From: Planctomycetota bacterium
Lineage (GTDB): Bacteria > Planctomycetota > UBA1135 > UBA2386
Assembly (NCBI GenBank): GCA_025459175.1
Contig: JALORC010000009.1
Coordinates: forward strand, 1-64,000
Length of the DNA: 64,000 bases
Direction: 5' to 3'
Part shown: positions 1-8,900 of the stretch, piece after piece
Layout: the number at the start of each line of letters is the position of its first letter
Position numbering within the stretch: position 1 is the first letter of the stretch
The notes under the pieces: model-generated
What the model was told of the DNA's origin: nothing
What the model saw: the letters and a program-made list of their open reading frames with translations, nothing else
Database searches by the model: none
Program-made: the position numbers and the translations under genes

Positions 1-95
1 GGTTCGCTGCGGAGCACGAGCGCGCCGACATTGACGGATTCTGCCCGCGCGAGGTCGGGACAGAACTGGATCAGGCAGTAGTAGCCCTTGCTCAT
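1..95 (-). CDS. DUF3037 family protein, N-terminal fragment cut by window edge
   Basis: Only the first 31 codons are in the window. They begin at an ATG at 95-93 and read MSKGYYCLIQFCPD, then LARAESVNVGALVLRSE. The 'YxLIQFCPDxxRxExVNVGxL' pattern is the N-terminal signature of the DUF3037 family, small proteins of unknown function often encoded beside HipA-like kinases. It lies 61 nt downstream of the preceding minus-strand gene (157..951) and probably belongs to the same transcript as the BREX genes. The rest of the gene, and any partner kinase, is outside the window. Family assignment rests on this short segment only. Confidence 0.6.
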   Translation of the reverse strand, partial: MSKGYYCLIQFCPDLARAESVNVGALVLRSE

Positions 96-156
96 GGTTG
101 GGGGAGGGGGACTGTACGGATGGCGAACATCAGGAGGGCCCCTGCATCAGCGGTGC

Positions 157-951
157 TCAGCCATCGGAGCTTGGCATGGGTTTGCCGAGTCTCGCCGCGA
201 GGTCTCGCTCTGCAGGCTTCGTGGCCACGGCACGCAGCGCCTCGCTGATCGCTGCGCGCAGCAGCGGGAATGTCAGCCCCATGAGGCACCAGGTGCGCGG
301 GTGCGGGGCGACGACGATCAGGTCGTCATCCTTGGTGCGGAACGCCGCGACGTTCCTCGTTCTGGTTCTCTCCAGGACCTGCTCCCCCGGCTCGAAGAAC
401 GGTTCGTACCAGATGCGCCCCGCGAGTACGAAGGTGCAGGTCGGTCGGTAGTGGCGTAGCTCCTCGCGAAACAGCTTGCGACAGGAGTCGAACTGCACGT
501 CGCACAGCGGATCATCCGGGTTGCCTCGCCCTCGCGGGTTCTGGGCGACCTTGTAGAGGTTCGTCCAAGCGATGCGCGAAGCCCAGCCGCGTTGGCTGTT
601 GCAGAGGGTCGCAACGGCGTTTCGGAAGTGGCCTCGGATGCCCCCGAACCACTCGAGCGGGCATCCGCCTTCCGTTTCGGGAGTGATCGAGTAGGCCTCG
701 ATGCCCGAGAGGGCCGCCGGCCGTTTCGGCGAGAACCACGCGCGGTACGCGTCGTCGTCAGGGTCGACGCCCTCGACTCCCCACGCGCCCACGGCTTGGC
801 CAGCGAACATCAGCCGTTCGCCTTCATCCCCGTACTTCAGACCCGCGATCGGCCAGAACGCGCGGCAGGAGTAGTTGGGCAGCTTCTTCCGGATGTCGTC
901 GAGCATCGAGTTGTAGGTGCGCCGATACTCTGCTCCCAATCTGCGGATCAT
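157..951 (-). CDS. Unknown protein translationally coupled to pglX (possible uracil-DNA-glycosylase-like fold)
   Basis: 264 aa. The ATG at 951 overlaps the pglX stop by 4 nt (ATGA), so the two are very likely co-translated and functionally linked. I do not recognise the family with certainty. Visible features are an N-terminal 'RAFWPIAGLKYG' segment, then 'LMFAGQAVGAWG' (about residues 47-58), which resembles the glycine-rich first motif of uracil-DNA-glycosylase-like proteins, and a late 'VVAPHPRTW' that could be the matching His-containing motif. There is a Cys/Trp-rich centre and no signal peptide or membrane segment. It could be a BREX accessory effector or a nucleic-acid-processing enzyme. 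The UDG idea is inference from motif shape only. Translation of the same frame continues upstream to 1722, but that part is antisense shadow within pglX. Confidence 0.7.
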   Translation of the reverse strand: MIRRLGAEYRRTYNSMLDDIRKKLPNYSCRAFWPIAGLKYGDEGERLMFAGQAVGAWGVEGVDPDDDAYRAWFSPKRPAALSGIEAYSITPETEGGCPLEWFGGIRGHFRNAVATLCNSQRGWASRIAWTNLYKVAQNPRGRGNPDDPLCDVQFDSCRKLFREELRHYRPTCTFVLAGRIWYEPFFEPGEQVLERTRTRNVAAFRTKDDDLIVVAPHPRTWCLMGLTFPLLRAAISEALRAVATKPAERDLAARLGKPMPSSDG

Positions 952-3900
952 GGCTCCTCCGCGTCTTGTCCCTGCTGGCGTGTTGCGCGGGCTCGGGTGG
1001 TGCGTCCTCGCGTCTTCGCCGGCGGGGTCCACTCGACCAGGTCCTTGTCGGTCTTGCCGAGCGCGTGCAGCTCGGCGGTGAGGAAGTCGTGGTAGGCGGA
1101 GCCGAGGCCTTGGGGGGAGTCGGCGGTGGGGGTGTTGTGCCACTGGAGGAGCCAGGGCAGCAGTTCGCGCAGGCCGGCGAGCAGGGGGAGGAGCTGGTCG
1201 GGGGTGGCGGCGTCTTGCTCTTTGCGCTCGAGGTAGCGGGCGGCGAGGGATTCGGCTTGTTGGGCGTGGTCGAAGCCGGCCCAGGTGAAGACGGGGGTGG
1301 TGTCGTCGCCGCGCTCGGCGAACGGGTAGAGCACGAAGCGCTCCTTCGGGACGTCGAGCTTGCCGCGCAGGGACCAGTAGCTGCTCTTCAAGAAGTCCGC
1401 GCTCGTGTACTTCGGCGGCACGGGGATCGGGCCGACCTTCTCGCCGGCATCCTCGCGGCGCTGCAGCGCCCAGGTCGCTTCCCAGTCGGCGCGCTTGCGC
1501 AGGCCGGATGGCTTGTAGCGAAGGGCTGGCAGGTAGGGCACGGCTTCGGACTCGACGAGTTCGCGCACCAGATCGTCGAAGTCGTAGTCGTCGCGGCCGC
1601 GGTAGAGGTTGGCAACCTGCACGAAGTCGGCGTCGGCGCGCAGCTGCTCGGCGAAGCGGGCGGTGCTCAGCAGGCGCGGTTGGGGCCAGAGCTTCTTGTC
1701 CTCCATGCGGTCGAGCAGCCATGCACGCTGGGCGCGCTGCAGTTGCTCGCCGAACGGCTCGACGTTCCAGCGGCGCTTGTACTCGGGCTGCTCGATCAGG
1801 CGGATGTCGGCGTTCTGCTCGATGCAGTCAATGCGGCGTTGGACGAGGTCGCGGTAGGCAATAGGCCAGTTCGCGGGTGGCTCGGTGATTGGGGTTGTGC
1901 CGTGGCGGGTGAACCACGCCGTCTTCACTTCCGCTGCTGCAACTTTGCGGGCCAGAACGATCTCGAAAGCGCGCTGGCCTGGCAGGAGTTCGGGATTTTC
2001 ATCGCCGGCGTATGTCAGTTGCTCTTTCGTTAGCCCAAAGTGGTGGTAACACTCCCAATCGAGTTCCTCTTGTTCGTGCACGCAAGATGCTAGCGCCATT
2101 CGCCTCATACAAGACTCGTTGTCGATCATGCCTTTTGATAGACTGCCTGCCACGGGCGGCGAGGATGCTGCGGTGTCGATGCGTCTGGCGCGCTCTGTGC
2201 ATCGATGGCGCGGAATCGGAAAGTGGAGAAGCTGAGTCGATGAGAACTCGTAGTGGTTCTCCCAGGATTCGTCGCCCATCGCTGCACGCCCAGCCTCTAC
2301 GCGAGTTCCGCCTCCAGCACCCTTGCTGTGCATTACCTGCTTCAGCCAGAAGCAGGCGACGGAGCTGTTCAGGAGGCCGAGGAGGCCTAGGTGGTCGCCT
2401 TCGGTGGCGCTTAGGGGCAGCTTGATGATCGGGGCCGACTGCTTGAACACCTTGCCACCGCGGTCGAGGACGAAGTGGTTGTGGGTGGCGACGAAGGCGA
2501 AGGCGATGGAAAGGGGGGTGCGCAGTTTTTCTGCAGGAATCTGGTGGTACTCCCAATAGGGTCGCCCCACCTCAGCGTACGTCAGCTTCTTGAAGTCGAG
2601 TCGCGCCTGGAGCGCTTTTCGCCAGGGCCACAGCCATGCTTGCACTTCCCGCTCGGAGCAGAGATTTGCTTCAGCATCGTATGGGAAAAGAACCTCTGTC
2701 CGCGAGCACTTGGCCCAGTCGCGCACTAGGTCTCCCTCGATCAATGGACGCGTCAGCTCCTTCGGTAGCCGCTTGAGAAGCACATTCCCTTTGGGACGCC
2801 CGAAGATGTCGTCCTCTCCGAGAATGGCCCCGAACCCAATCGACTCGACGAAGTCGCTGAGGCTCTTGTCGCACGCCTGCTCGATCTGCTCCTTCAGCTC
2901 CGCAGCTCCTCCACCGCCGATGCTCCACGGGTGCTTGGCGAACCTCTCGCGCTCCACGTCTGAGCAACTTACGAAGTCACTCTCTGACCCCGGCCGATCC
3001 ACTTGGTCCAAGATTGCCGACCACACCAGCCCCTTCGCCGGATCGTCCGGCGTGCTCGGCTCGCCCTTAATGCCAAGCACCGCACGAATCGTCTGCGTCT
3101 GCGCCGACCGCGTCCGGCCCACCAGGATCGCCGTCGGCGTGCCATGACCCGGGATGTACGCCCCCGACAGATCCAGCATGTACGAAAGTTCAACCCGCCC
3201 GTTCAGGTAGCCCTCGATCAGCTTGCTACCGAACTCGCGCTTCATGAACGAGTTCGCCGTGATCATCCCGACAAACCCCGGCGCCTTCTTCTCGCTCGGA
3301 GTCTCGAAGCGCGCCAGCTCGAAGAACAGCTGCGTGAACGGAACCCCGAGCGAGTACTTGCGGTGGCACACCTCGGGAAAGCGCGTCCGGTAGATCGCGT
3401 TCAGCGCCTTGTCGCGCGCCACGATGTACGGCGGATTGCCGACCACCGCGTGGTAGCTGCGCCCGAAGATCGATCGCAGCAGTTCCTTGTCCTCGCTGCC
3501 GAAGAAGTGGTCGAACGGCTCGCGGTCCCCTGCAAACAGGCGTCCCTCACGCGCGCTGCCGAGGTCGGGGTTGCCATGCAGCAGCGAATCCCCGTTCGCC
3601 ACCTGCGGCCGAAAGTCATACGCCTCCGCCAACCGGTGCACCCCACACACCTTCAACGCCGCGACCAACAACCGAAACCGCGCGATCGCGACCGCAAACG
3701 GGTTCAGGTCCACCCCCGCGACCGCATCCATCGCCTTCTTCGCCCGCTGCTGCACCGGCGTGCCCGGCTCCTGCTTCGTCCACCGCGCAAACAGCCGCCC
3801 GAACGCTCCCAACAGAAAGTGCCCCGATCCACACGCCGGATCGATCAGCCGCGTCTCCGACAGCCCGAACTCCGCCAGCGCCGGCTCCAGCGTGCGGTCC

Positions 3901-4553
3901 AGGATGAACTCCTCGATGAAGTCCGGCGTCTGCAGCAGCGCAAACTTCTTCTGCGCCGCCTCCGACAGCTCCTGGTACAGATCGCCGAGAAACCGCGTGT
4001 CCGCCGCCGCATCGGTGAAGTCGTGCCGCAGCTGCGCCTCGTCCCCCTTCCCCTCGACCTGCTGCCAGAACTCCCGCAGCAACCGGGCCCCGTCCGCCGT
4101 CGGCCCGATCCGATGCACCAGCGTGTTGCCCGCCCCCAGCAGCGGCTGCAGCCCCGGCAGTTTTCCGAGCTCGGTGAACACGTGCAGCAGATAGTCGCGG
4201 TCGCTCTGGTGCGGGTGCTGCCGCAGCCAGCCCGTGTACCGATCGCGCGCCTGACTCATCCGGTTCTGCGGCCGGTGCGGCCCCGACAACCACGGCTCGT
4301 CGCACAGCCCGTTGTCCTCGACGAAGCGCACGAACACCGACGCCAGCACCCAGGCCACCGCGACCTGCGTCAGGTGGTCGTCGGTGAACGCCGCCAGCGT
4401 CTGCGCCGTTCGCCCCGCCTTGCGCGCCGCTTCGTGGTCGGCGTCGACCAGCACCTTGGACGGCGCGTGTTCCTGGAGCCGCGTGCGCAGGTCGTCGGTG
4501 AGCTTCACGACCAGCGGCTTGAGGTCGGCGAGCAAGGCTTGGCGGTCGATCAT
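948..4553 (-). CDS. pglX: BREX-2 adenine-specific DNA methyltransferase PglX
   Basis: 1201 aa. PglX is the N6-adenine methyltransferase of BREX/Pgl systems. It marks host DNA and is needed for exclusion of unmarked phage. The sequence shows the SAM-binding motif DPACGSG (residues 238-244), the catalytic NPPY motif (373-376) and 'GVDLNPFAVAIARFRL' between them. The N-terminus contains 'AVAWVLASVFVRFVEDNGL' and 'FLGDLYQELSEAAQKK', and the C-terminus 'LRGKLDVPKERFVLYPFAER', both characteristic of the BREX type 2 form rather than BREX-1. Length fits the family (about 1200 aa) and there is no internal stop or frameshift. It lies 3 nt downstream of the nuclease-like gene and overlaps the following gene by 4 nt, so it is inside an operon. 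The stretch around 2000-3000 looks less GC-rich than flanking genes, consistent with a transferred island. Confidence 0.93.
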   Translation of the reverse strand: MIDRQALLADLKPLVVKLTDDLRTRLQEHAPSKVLVDADHEAARKAGRTAQTLAAFTDDHLTQVAVAWVLASVFVRFVEDNGLCDEPWLSGPHRPQNRMSQARDRYTGWLRQHPHQSDRDYLLHVFTELGKLPGLQPLLGAGNTLVHRIGPTADGARLLREFWQQVEGKGDEAQLRHDFTDAAADTRFLGDLYQELSEAAQKKFALLQTPDFIEEFILDRTLEPALAEFGLSETRLIDPACGSGHFLLGAFGRLFARWTKQEPGTPVQQRAKKAMDAVAGVDLNPFAVAIARFRLLVAALKVCGVHRLAEAYDFRPQVANGDSLLHGNPDLGSAREGRLFAGDREPFDHFFGSEDKELLRSIFGRSYHAVVGNPPYIVARDKALNAIYRTRFPEVCHRKYSLGVPFTQLFFELARFETPSEKKAPGFVGMITANSFMKREFGSKLIEGYLNGRVELSYMLDLSGAYIPGHGTPTAILVGRTRSAQTQTIRAVLGIKGEPSTPDDPAKGLVWSAILDQVDRPGSESDFVSCSDVERERFAKHPWSIGGGGAAELKEQIEQACDKSLSDFVESIGFGAILGEDDIFGRPKGNVLLKRLPKELTRPLIEGDLVRDWAKCSRTEVLFPYDAEANLCSEREVQAWLWPWRKALQARLDFKKLTYAEVGRPYWEYHQIPAEKLRTPLSIAFAFVATHNHFVLDRGGKVFKQSAPIIKLPLSATEGDHLGLLGLLNSSVACFWLKQVMHSKGAGGGTRVEAGRAAMGDESWENHYEFSSTQLLHFPIPRHRCTERARRIDTAASSPPVAGSLSKGMIDNESCMRRMALASCVHEQEELDWECYHHFGLTKEQLTYAGDENPELLPGQRAFEIVLARKVAAAEVKTAWFTRHGTTPITEPPANWPIAYRDLVQRRIDCIEQNADIRLIEQPEYKRRWNVEPFGEQLQRAQRAWLLDRMEDKKLWPQPRLLSTARFAEQLRADADFVQVANLYRGRDDYDFDDLVRELVESEAVPYLPALRYKPSGLRKRADWEATWALQRREDAGEKVGPIPVPPKYTSADFLKSSYWSLRGKLDVPKERFVLYPFAERGDDTTPVFTWAGFDHAQQAESLAARYLERKEQDAATPDQLLPLLAGLRELLPWLLQWHNTPTADSPQGLGSAYHDFLTAELHALGKTDKDLVEWTPPAKTRGRTTRARATRQQGQDAEEP

Positions 4554-4556
4554 GGC

Positions 4557-5435
4557 TCAGGCTTCGTATTCGGCGACGGCGGTCTGCAACAGCTCGGTCA
4601 GCAGGGGCTTGTGATCCGCGAACTCCTTGGGCGTGAGCGTCACCACGACCTTGCCGCCGCCGCGACTGGCGGTCGCCTCCAGGTCGGCTGCCTCGAGTCG
4701 GTCCACCCAGGCGTCTTCGTTGGCGACGATCGCGCCGAGGTGCGTGAACTTCTTCTTCGGTTCGAAGAACGCCAGGTTGCGGCTGCGAACGTCGTCCTTG
4801 AGGCCGAGATAGCCTTGGGTGAAGTTGAGTTGGAACTTCGTCTTGGCCTTCTGATTGAGGATCGTGACCGCTTCCTCGCACATCGCGATCGTTGCTTCGC
4901 CGACTCGCTGGATCCAATCGGCGCGGCTGCTCTGTCTGCCGGCTCCGGTTTCCTCGTCGTCGCGACGCAGCGAGGTCTGATCCAGCACCTTCACGAAGTG
5001 GAGCAGCAGCTGGTCGCCCACCCGCAGCGCGTTGCACTGCATCACGATGAGCGGGATCGACCCGGCCAGCAGGCTGAGGACGTTGAGGAAGCGGCTGGTG
5101 ACATCCTCGGCCACGAGTACCGCGACGTGGTCGTAGCTCGGGTAGTGCCGGCGCTCGATGTCCCAGTATTCGATCGCCCGGACGATGTGGCTCTCGTCGA
5201 GCGAGCCGAGCATCAGTTCGAGCTCGAAGCGACGCTCGGCCTTGCGGTCGTAGAGCAGCAGATCGAGGCGGCCAGCGCGATCCTGCCGGCGCTCTCGGGC
5301 CAGGACCTGAGGTTGGCCGGGGAGCCCGAGGATCGATGGGTCGGCGGTGATCTGGTCCTGCAGCCAGGCCTCGGTGAAGTCCGGGTGGTCCTTCAGGTAA
5401 ACGCGCTCGTGCTTGACGTAGATCGGCTTCGGCAT
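4557..5435 (-). CDS. PD-(D/E)XK nuclease-like protein embedded in the BREX-2 operon
   Basis: 292 aa from the ATG at 5435 (MPKPIYVKHERVYL). An in-frame upstream start at 5468 adds only a poor 11-residue extension. The core resembles NucS/DUF91-like PD-(D/E)XK proteins: E22 in an early helix, D58 in 'GRLDLLLYD', then 'FELELMLG' where E71-x-E73 takes the place of the usual E-x-K. After it come 'SHIVRAIEYWDIERRHYP' and 'VAVLVAEDVTSRFLNV', a strand-helix pattern typical of the fold. The missing lysine means catalysis is not assured. It ends 3 nt before pglX, so the two are almost certainly co-expressed. A role as a BREX-associated nuclease or DNA-binding regulator is inference. The family is also found outside BREX loci. 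Confidence 0.75.
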   Translation of the reverse strand: MPKPIYVKHERVYLKDHPDFTEAWLQDQITADPSILGLPGQPQVLARERRQDRAGRLDLLLYDRKAERRFELELMLGSLDESHIVRAIEYWDIERRHYPSYDHVAVLVAEDVTSRFLNVLSLLAGSIPLIVMQCNALRVGDQLLLHFVKVLDQTSLRRDDEETGAGRQSSRADWIQRVGEATIAMCEEAVTILNQKAKTKFQLNFTQGYLGLKDDVRSRNLAFFEPKKKFTHLGAIVANEDAWVDRLEAADLEATASRGGGKVVVTLTPKEFADHKPLLTELLQTAVAEYEA

Positions 5436-5670
5436 GGTGGCGCTCGCGCCGCGGTGCGGGTGGGGCACCGCCTTCCCGTGGCCCGTGGGAGACTAGGGAA
5501 GGCGAGGCGCGCTGGCCAGATCGATGGGTATCTGCTTGCCGTCGTGGCGGGCCGAAGACTGCGGCTGCCTTGGGCAGAGAGGTGACGCTCTGGGCGCGCG
5601 AGAGTTCGGTCCTACGCGATCGGCGCGGGGCTGCGCAGTCTCGGGCCAGCGCTCCGACCTTGGCCGTGAG

Positions 5671-5862
5671 TCATTCCGATGCGCTGCGGCGAGCCCGTTG
5701 CTTCTGCTTGCCCGATTCGTGATCCACCGTGGAGAACCGGTCGGTCGTGGGGGCCAGCCTACGAAGGGCCTCGGGCCAGCTCTCCTCCAGCTTGCGCGCA
5801 ACCCGCATCGCTTCCTGCAGACGCTCGCGGGGAGTCAGATCGCGATTCGTTTTCGTGTTCAT
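5671..5862 (-). CDS. Small hypothetical protein (63 aa) between pglW and the nuclease-like gene
   Basis: Starts at ATG 5862, 58 nt after the pglW stop, preceded by a purine-rich GGGTGGG that could serve as a weak ribosome binding site. The product (MNTKTNRDLTPRERLQEAMR..., ending in a basic KQKQRARRSASE tail) is charged and likely helical, with a normal-looking amphipathic segment 'LQEAMRVARKLEESWPEALR'. No family is recognised. Gene order argues it is a small BREX-associated protein. It may equally be an over-predicted ORF. The 235 nt between its stop and the nuclease start show no convincing gene. Confidence 0.4.
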   Translation of the reverse strand: MNTKTNRDLTPRERLQEAMRVARKLEESWPEALRRLAPTTDRFSTVDHESGKQKQRARRSASE

Positions 5863-5920
5863 CAGGCCCACCCAAGTTCGGTCAGCGTTGTCAATATCGT
5901 AGCGGCCAGCTCCATCCCCG

Positions 5921-8900
5921 CTACCCCGCGCGGCCCCGTTGCCCGAGCTGCACCCAAGCCCGCGGCACATCGACATAGTCGCTGCGCGCGCCGGGGATCG
6001 GCACCGGCACCCCGTCCACCGTCGGCCGCTCCTGCGCCCCCGACGTCGCCACCAGCAGCCACACCCCGGCCAGCGCACCTTCGGCCTGCGGCGAACGGTA
6101 CGCCCGTTCGCGCAGCCGCTCGACGACGGTGCCGAGCAGCCCGTATCTCGCCAGCATGCCGAGCCGGGTCAGCACCAGCGTGCCGTGCCCGGGCTCCCGA
6201 CCCAGCTCGTCCCCGAGCCCACTCGCTGCCTCGAGCACGATCTGCCGCAGGTCCTTCGCTTCCGGCGACGTCGGCGGCGCCCCATCGGCAGCGAGCACGC
6301 TGTCCCACGGAATGCCCTCGCGATCGGTTTGCGCCCGCAGGCGCCGCAGCAGTTCGTGTTCGCAGGAGACCACATGCAGCCGCTCGCCGAACCGCGCCTG
6401 CAACCGCTGCAGTACCGTCTCGTGCTCCTCACGGCGCGCCGACAGCACCAGGAACTTCGCGAACGCCTTCTGCAGCCGCTCGTCGAACTCCTTGGCCTCG
6501 AGCACTTCGGGCGACTCGAGCGGCGGCAGACTGCCCGACGAGCCACGCGCCGGCAGCGTGCGTTCGCCGGTCAGCTTCGGGCGCGGCGCGCTGTGGAAGC
6601 GGAACGTGCTGCGTTCGGCGTCCCATTGCAGGTCGGGAACCACCTGGTGCAGCAGCGGACCGAGTCGGTCGACGTCGACCGGCAGCGCTTCGGCCTCCGG
6701 ATAGCGACTGTGGATGCGTTCGCGGATCTGCTGCACCGAGAGTTCGCTGGCGCCGAGCAGCACGCCATGGCCGAGCTTCAGGGCGCGCTCGGCCGGCATG
6801 TTGCGCGGGTAGAGCTCGAGCTTGCCCGAGACGGCGACGTCGGCGGCGGTGGCCGCGAGCCGGACCAGCCGGTCGGGGGAAATCGCCGGCAGACCGTCCG
6901 GCACCGGCACCTGCTGCAGCGTCTCCAGCACCCGCGAGGGCGGTGGCAGCGGCTCCGCGTGGGCAAGTTCCTTGGCGCGACGGCCGAGGTCGTAGGCGTA
7001 GCGAAGCAGGTCGCTGGATTGCAGCGGCTGGCCATCGTGATCCTGGTGGACCACCAGCCAGACCCGGTCGTGGCGGCGGTTGCCTTCGAAGCGTGGCTCG
7101 TCCAGCGAGGCTTCGGCCTCCACCGCAGCCCGCAGCATCGCGCGCGCGGCGCGATCGCGCTTCGACTCCACGATGCCGGCGGCAAAGCCATCCGCGATCA
7201 TGCGCACCGCTTCGGCGATGCTGGTGATGCCACCTTGGGTCAGCACCGCGGAGAACAAGGCATGGCGGACTTCGGTGACCCCAGCGAGGCGCTGCCAGCG
7301 TTCGCGGGCCTTGGCCAGGACCTGATGCACGACCACGGTGGTCGTCTTGTGCTGCTTGCCGACCTCGGTCTGGGTCGGCCATGGCTGTGGCTCGGTGGTC
7401 GTCGGGTCGGCGAACAAAAGGCCGCGCAGCAGTTCGGCTGGCTGCTGGTCCTTCTTGGTCTTGGTGCGCGGGACGGGCACCAGTCGCTCCACGAGTTGTT
7501 CGAACGTGGCCGACGGTTCGTCGGCGGTGTCTTCGGCAGCAACGTCCTCCGTCGGCCGTGGTCGGCGGGGCGGTAGTTCGTCCCCTGGCTGGACCTCGGG
7601 GAACCGCGAGCGGAGCTCGGCGAGAGACCGCAGCAGCTCGTCGCGCGTCACGGCGCCGACACCGCGGCCTTTGGTGAGTCGGCCCTGTGGCACCCGCAGC
7701 AGCTGCAGCACGGTTTCGATGCCGGCGCGTTCGAGCACGTTCTCGGCGCGTGTCGAGAGACCGAGCAACTGGATCGGCGCCTGCAGCGAGATGTCGGCCG
7801 CGACCGGTCGTGGGCCGGGCTTGCCGATCTCCGCGAAGGCCTGTTGCCAGGCCACGCGCATCTCGTCGATGTTGTCGAAGCGCTGCGCGGCATCGCGGCG
7901 CAGGGCGCGGGCGAAGAACGCGGTGAGCGGCTCGCGCGCCGCACTCGGGAACAAGCTCTCGTCGCGCAGGTCGACCTCGTCCTCGCCGAGTTCTGGTGCG
8001 GTGCGACCGTCGCCCCACTTGGGGAGGCGGCCGGTGGCCATCTCGTACAGGGTCACGGCCGCGGCGAAGCGTTCGGCGGCCGGATCGTAGTGGCGGCGTT
8101 TGCCCTGCCCGAGCATCGGGTCCAGGTAGGCGCGCGTGCCGACTTGCGTCTGCGCGAGCGGCGCCTTCGCCAGCGAGAAGTCGAACAGCACCAGGTGCAA
8201 GCGGTCGCCGCGCCCGAGTGGCACGACACCGAGGTTGTCGGGCTTGATGTCGCGGTGGAAGACGCCCTTCTCCTCGAGATAGCGCAGCGCCGAAAGCAGG
8301 TCGTCGCCGAAGCGCTGCAGCTGCTCGAGTTCGAGCCCCTGCTTGCGAATGCGCGCGGCCAGCGAATGGTCGCCGGCACTGGCCAGCAGCAGGCCCAGGT
8401 GGCCATCACACTCGATCTCACCGAGGTGCTCGACGATGGCTTCGTGCCGCAGGCCGCGCAGCACGTCGCGTTCGGCGCGCAGCGTGGCGTTCTGGTCTGG
8501 ATCGAGGGCGAGCTTGAGCACGCAGCGCTCCTTGCCCTTGCCGTCGTCGCGCTCGACGGCGAACACCACCGCTGTGCTGCCCTGCCCGAGGCGATTCTTG
8601 ATCAGCCAGCCGCCGGGGAACCGCTGCCCGACCTGGGCGGCGGTCGGGTTCTCGAACACCTCGTCGGCGGGCCGCGTGAGCTCGTTCTCGACTTCGTCGA
8701 GCTGGCGCAGGAACTCGGCCACCGTCTGGTAGCGCTCCGCAACCTTGGCGCGGGTGCTGTCGCGCACCAGTTCGACAAGGGACGAGGCGACGTTGTCCAG
8801 CGCCGATGAGAGCAAGAGCGCGCCATCGCGACTCAGTCGTTCGAGCAGAGCGCCGCGGTCGGCCGCTGGCGGTCGGCCGGTGAACAGCAGCCAGGCGATG

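Noticed and set aside
3003..5585. 860-codon open frame on the plus strand
   Set aside because: Antisense to pglX and the nuclease-like gene, both of which have clear motifs. The Arg/Gln/Leu-rich product is typical of the complement of GC-rich genes.
5493..5801. 102-codon minus-strand ORF in the gap after pglW
   Set aside because: Overlaps the better 63-codon ORF and is Arg/Pro/Ser-rich without protein-like pattern.
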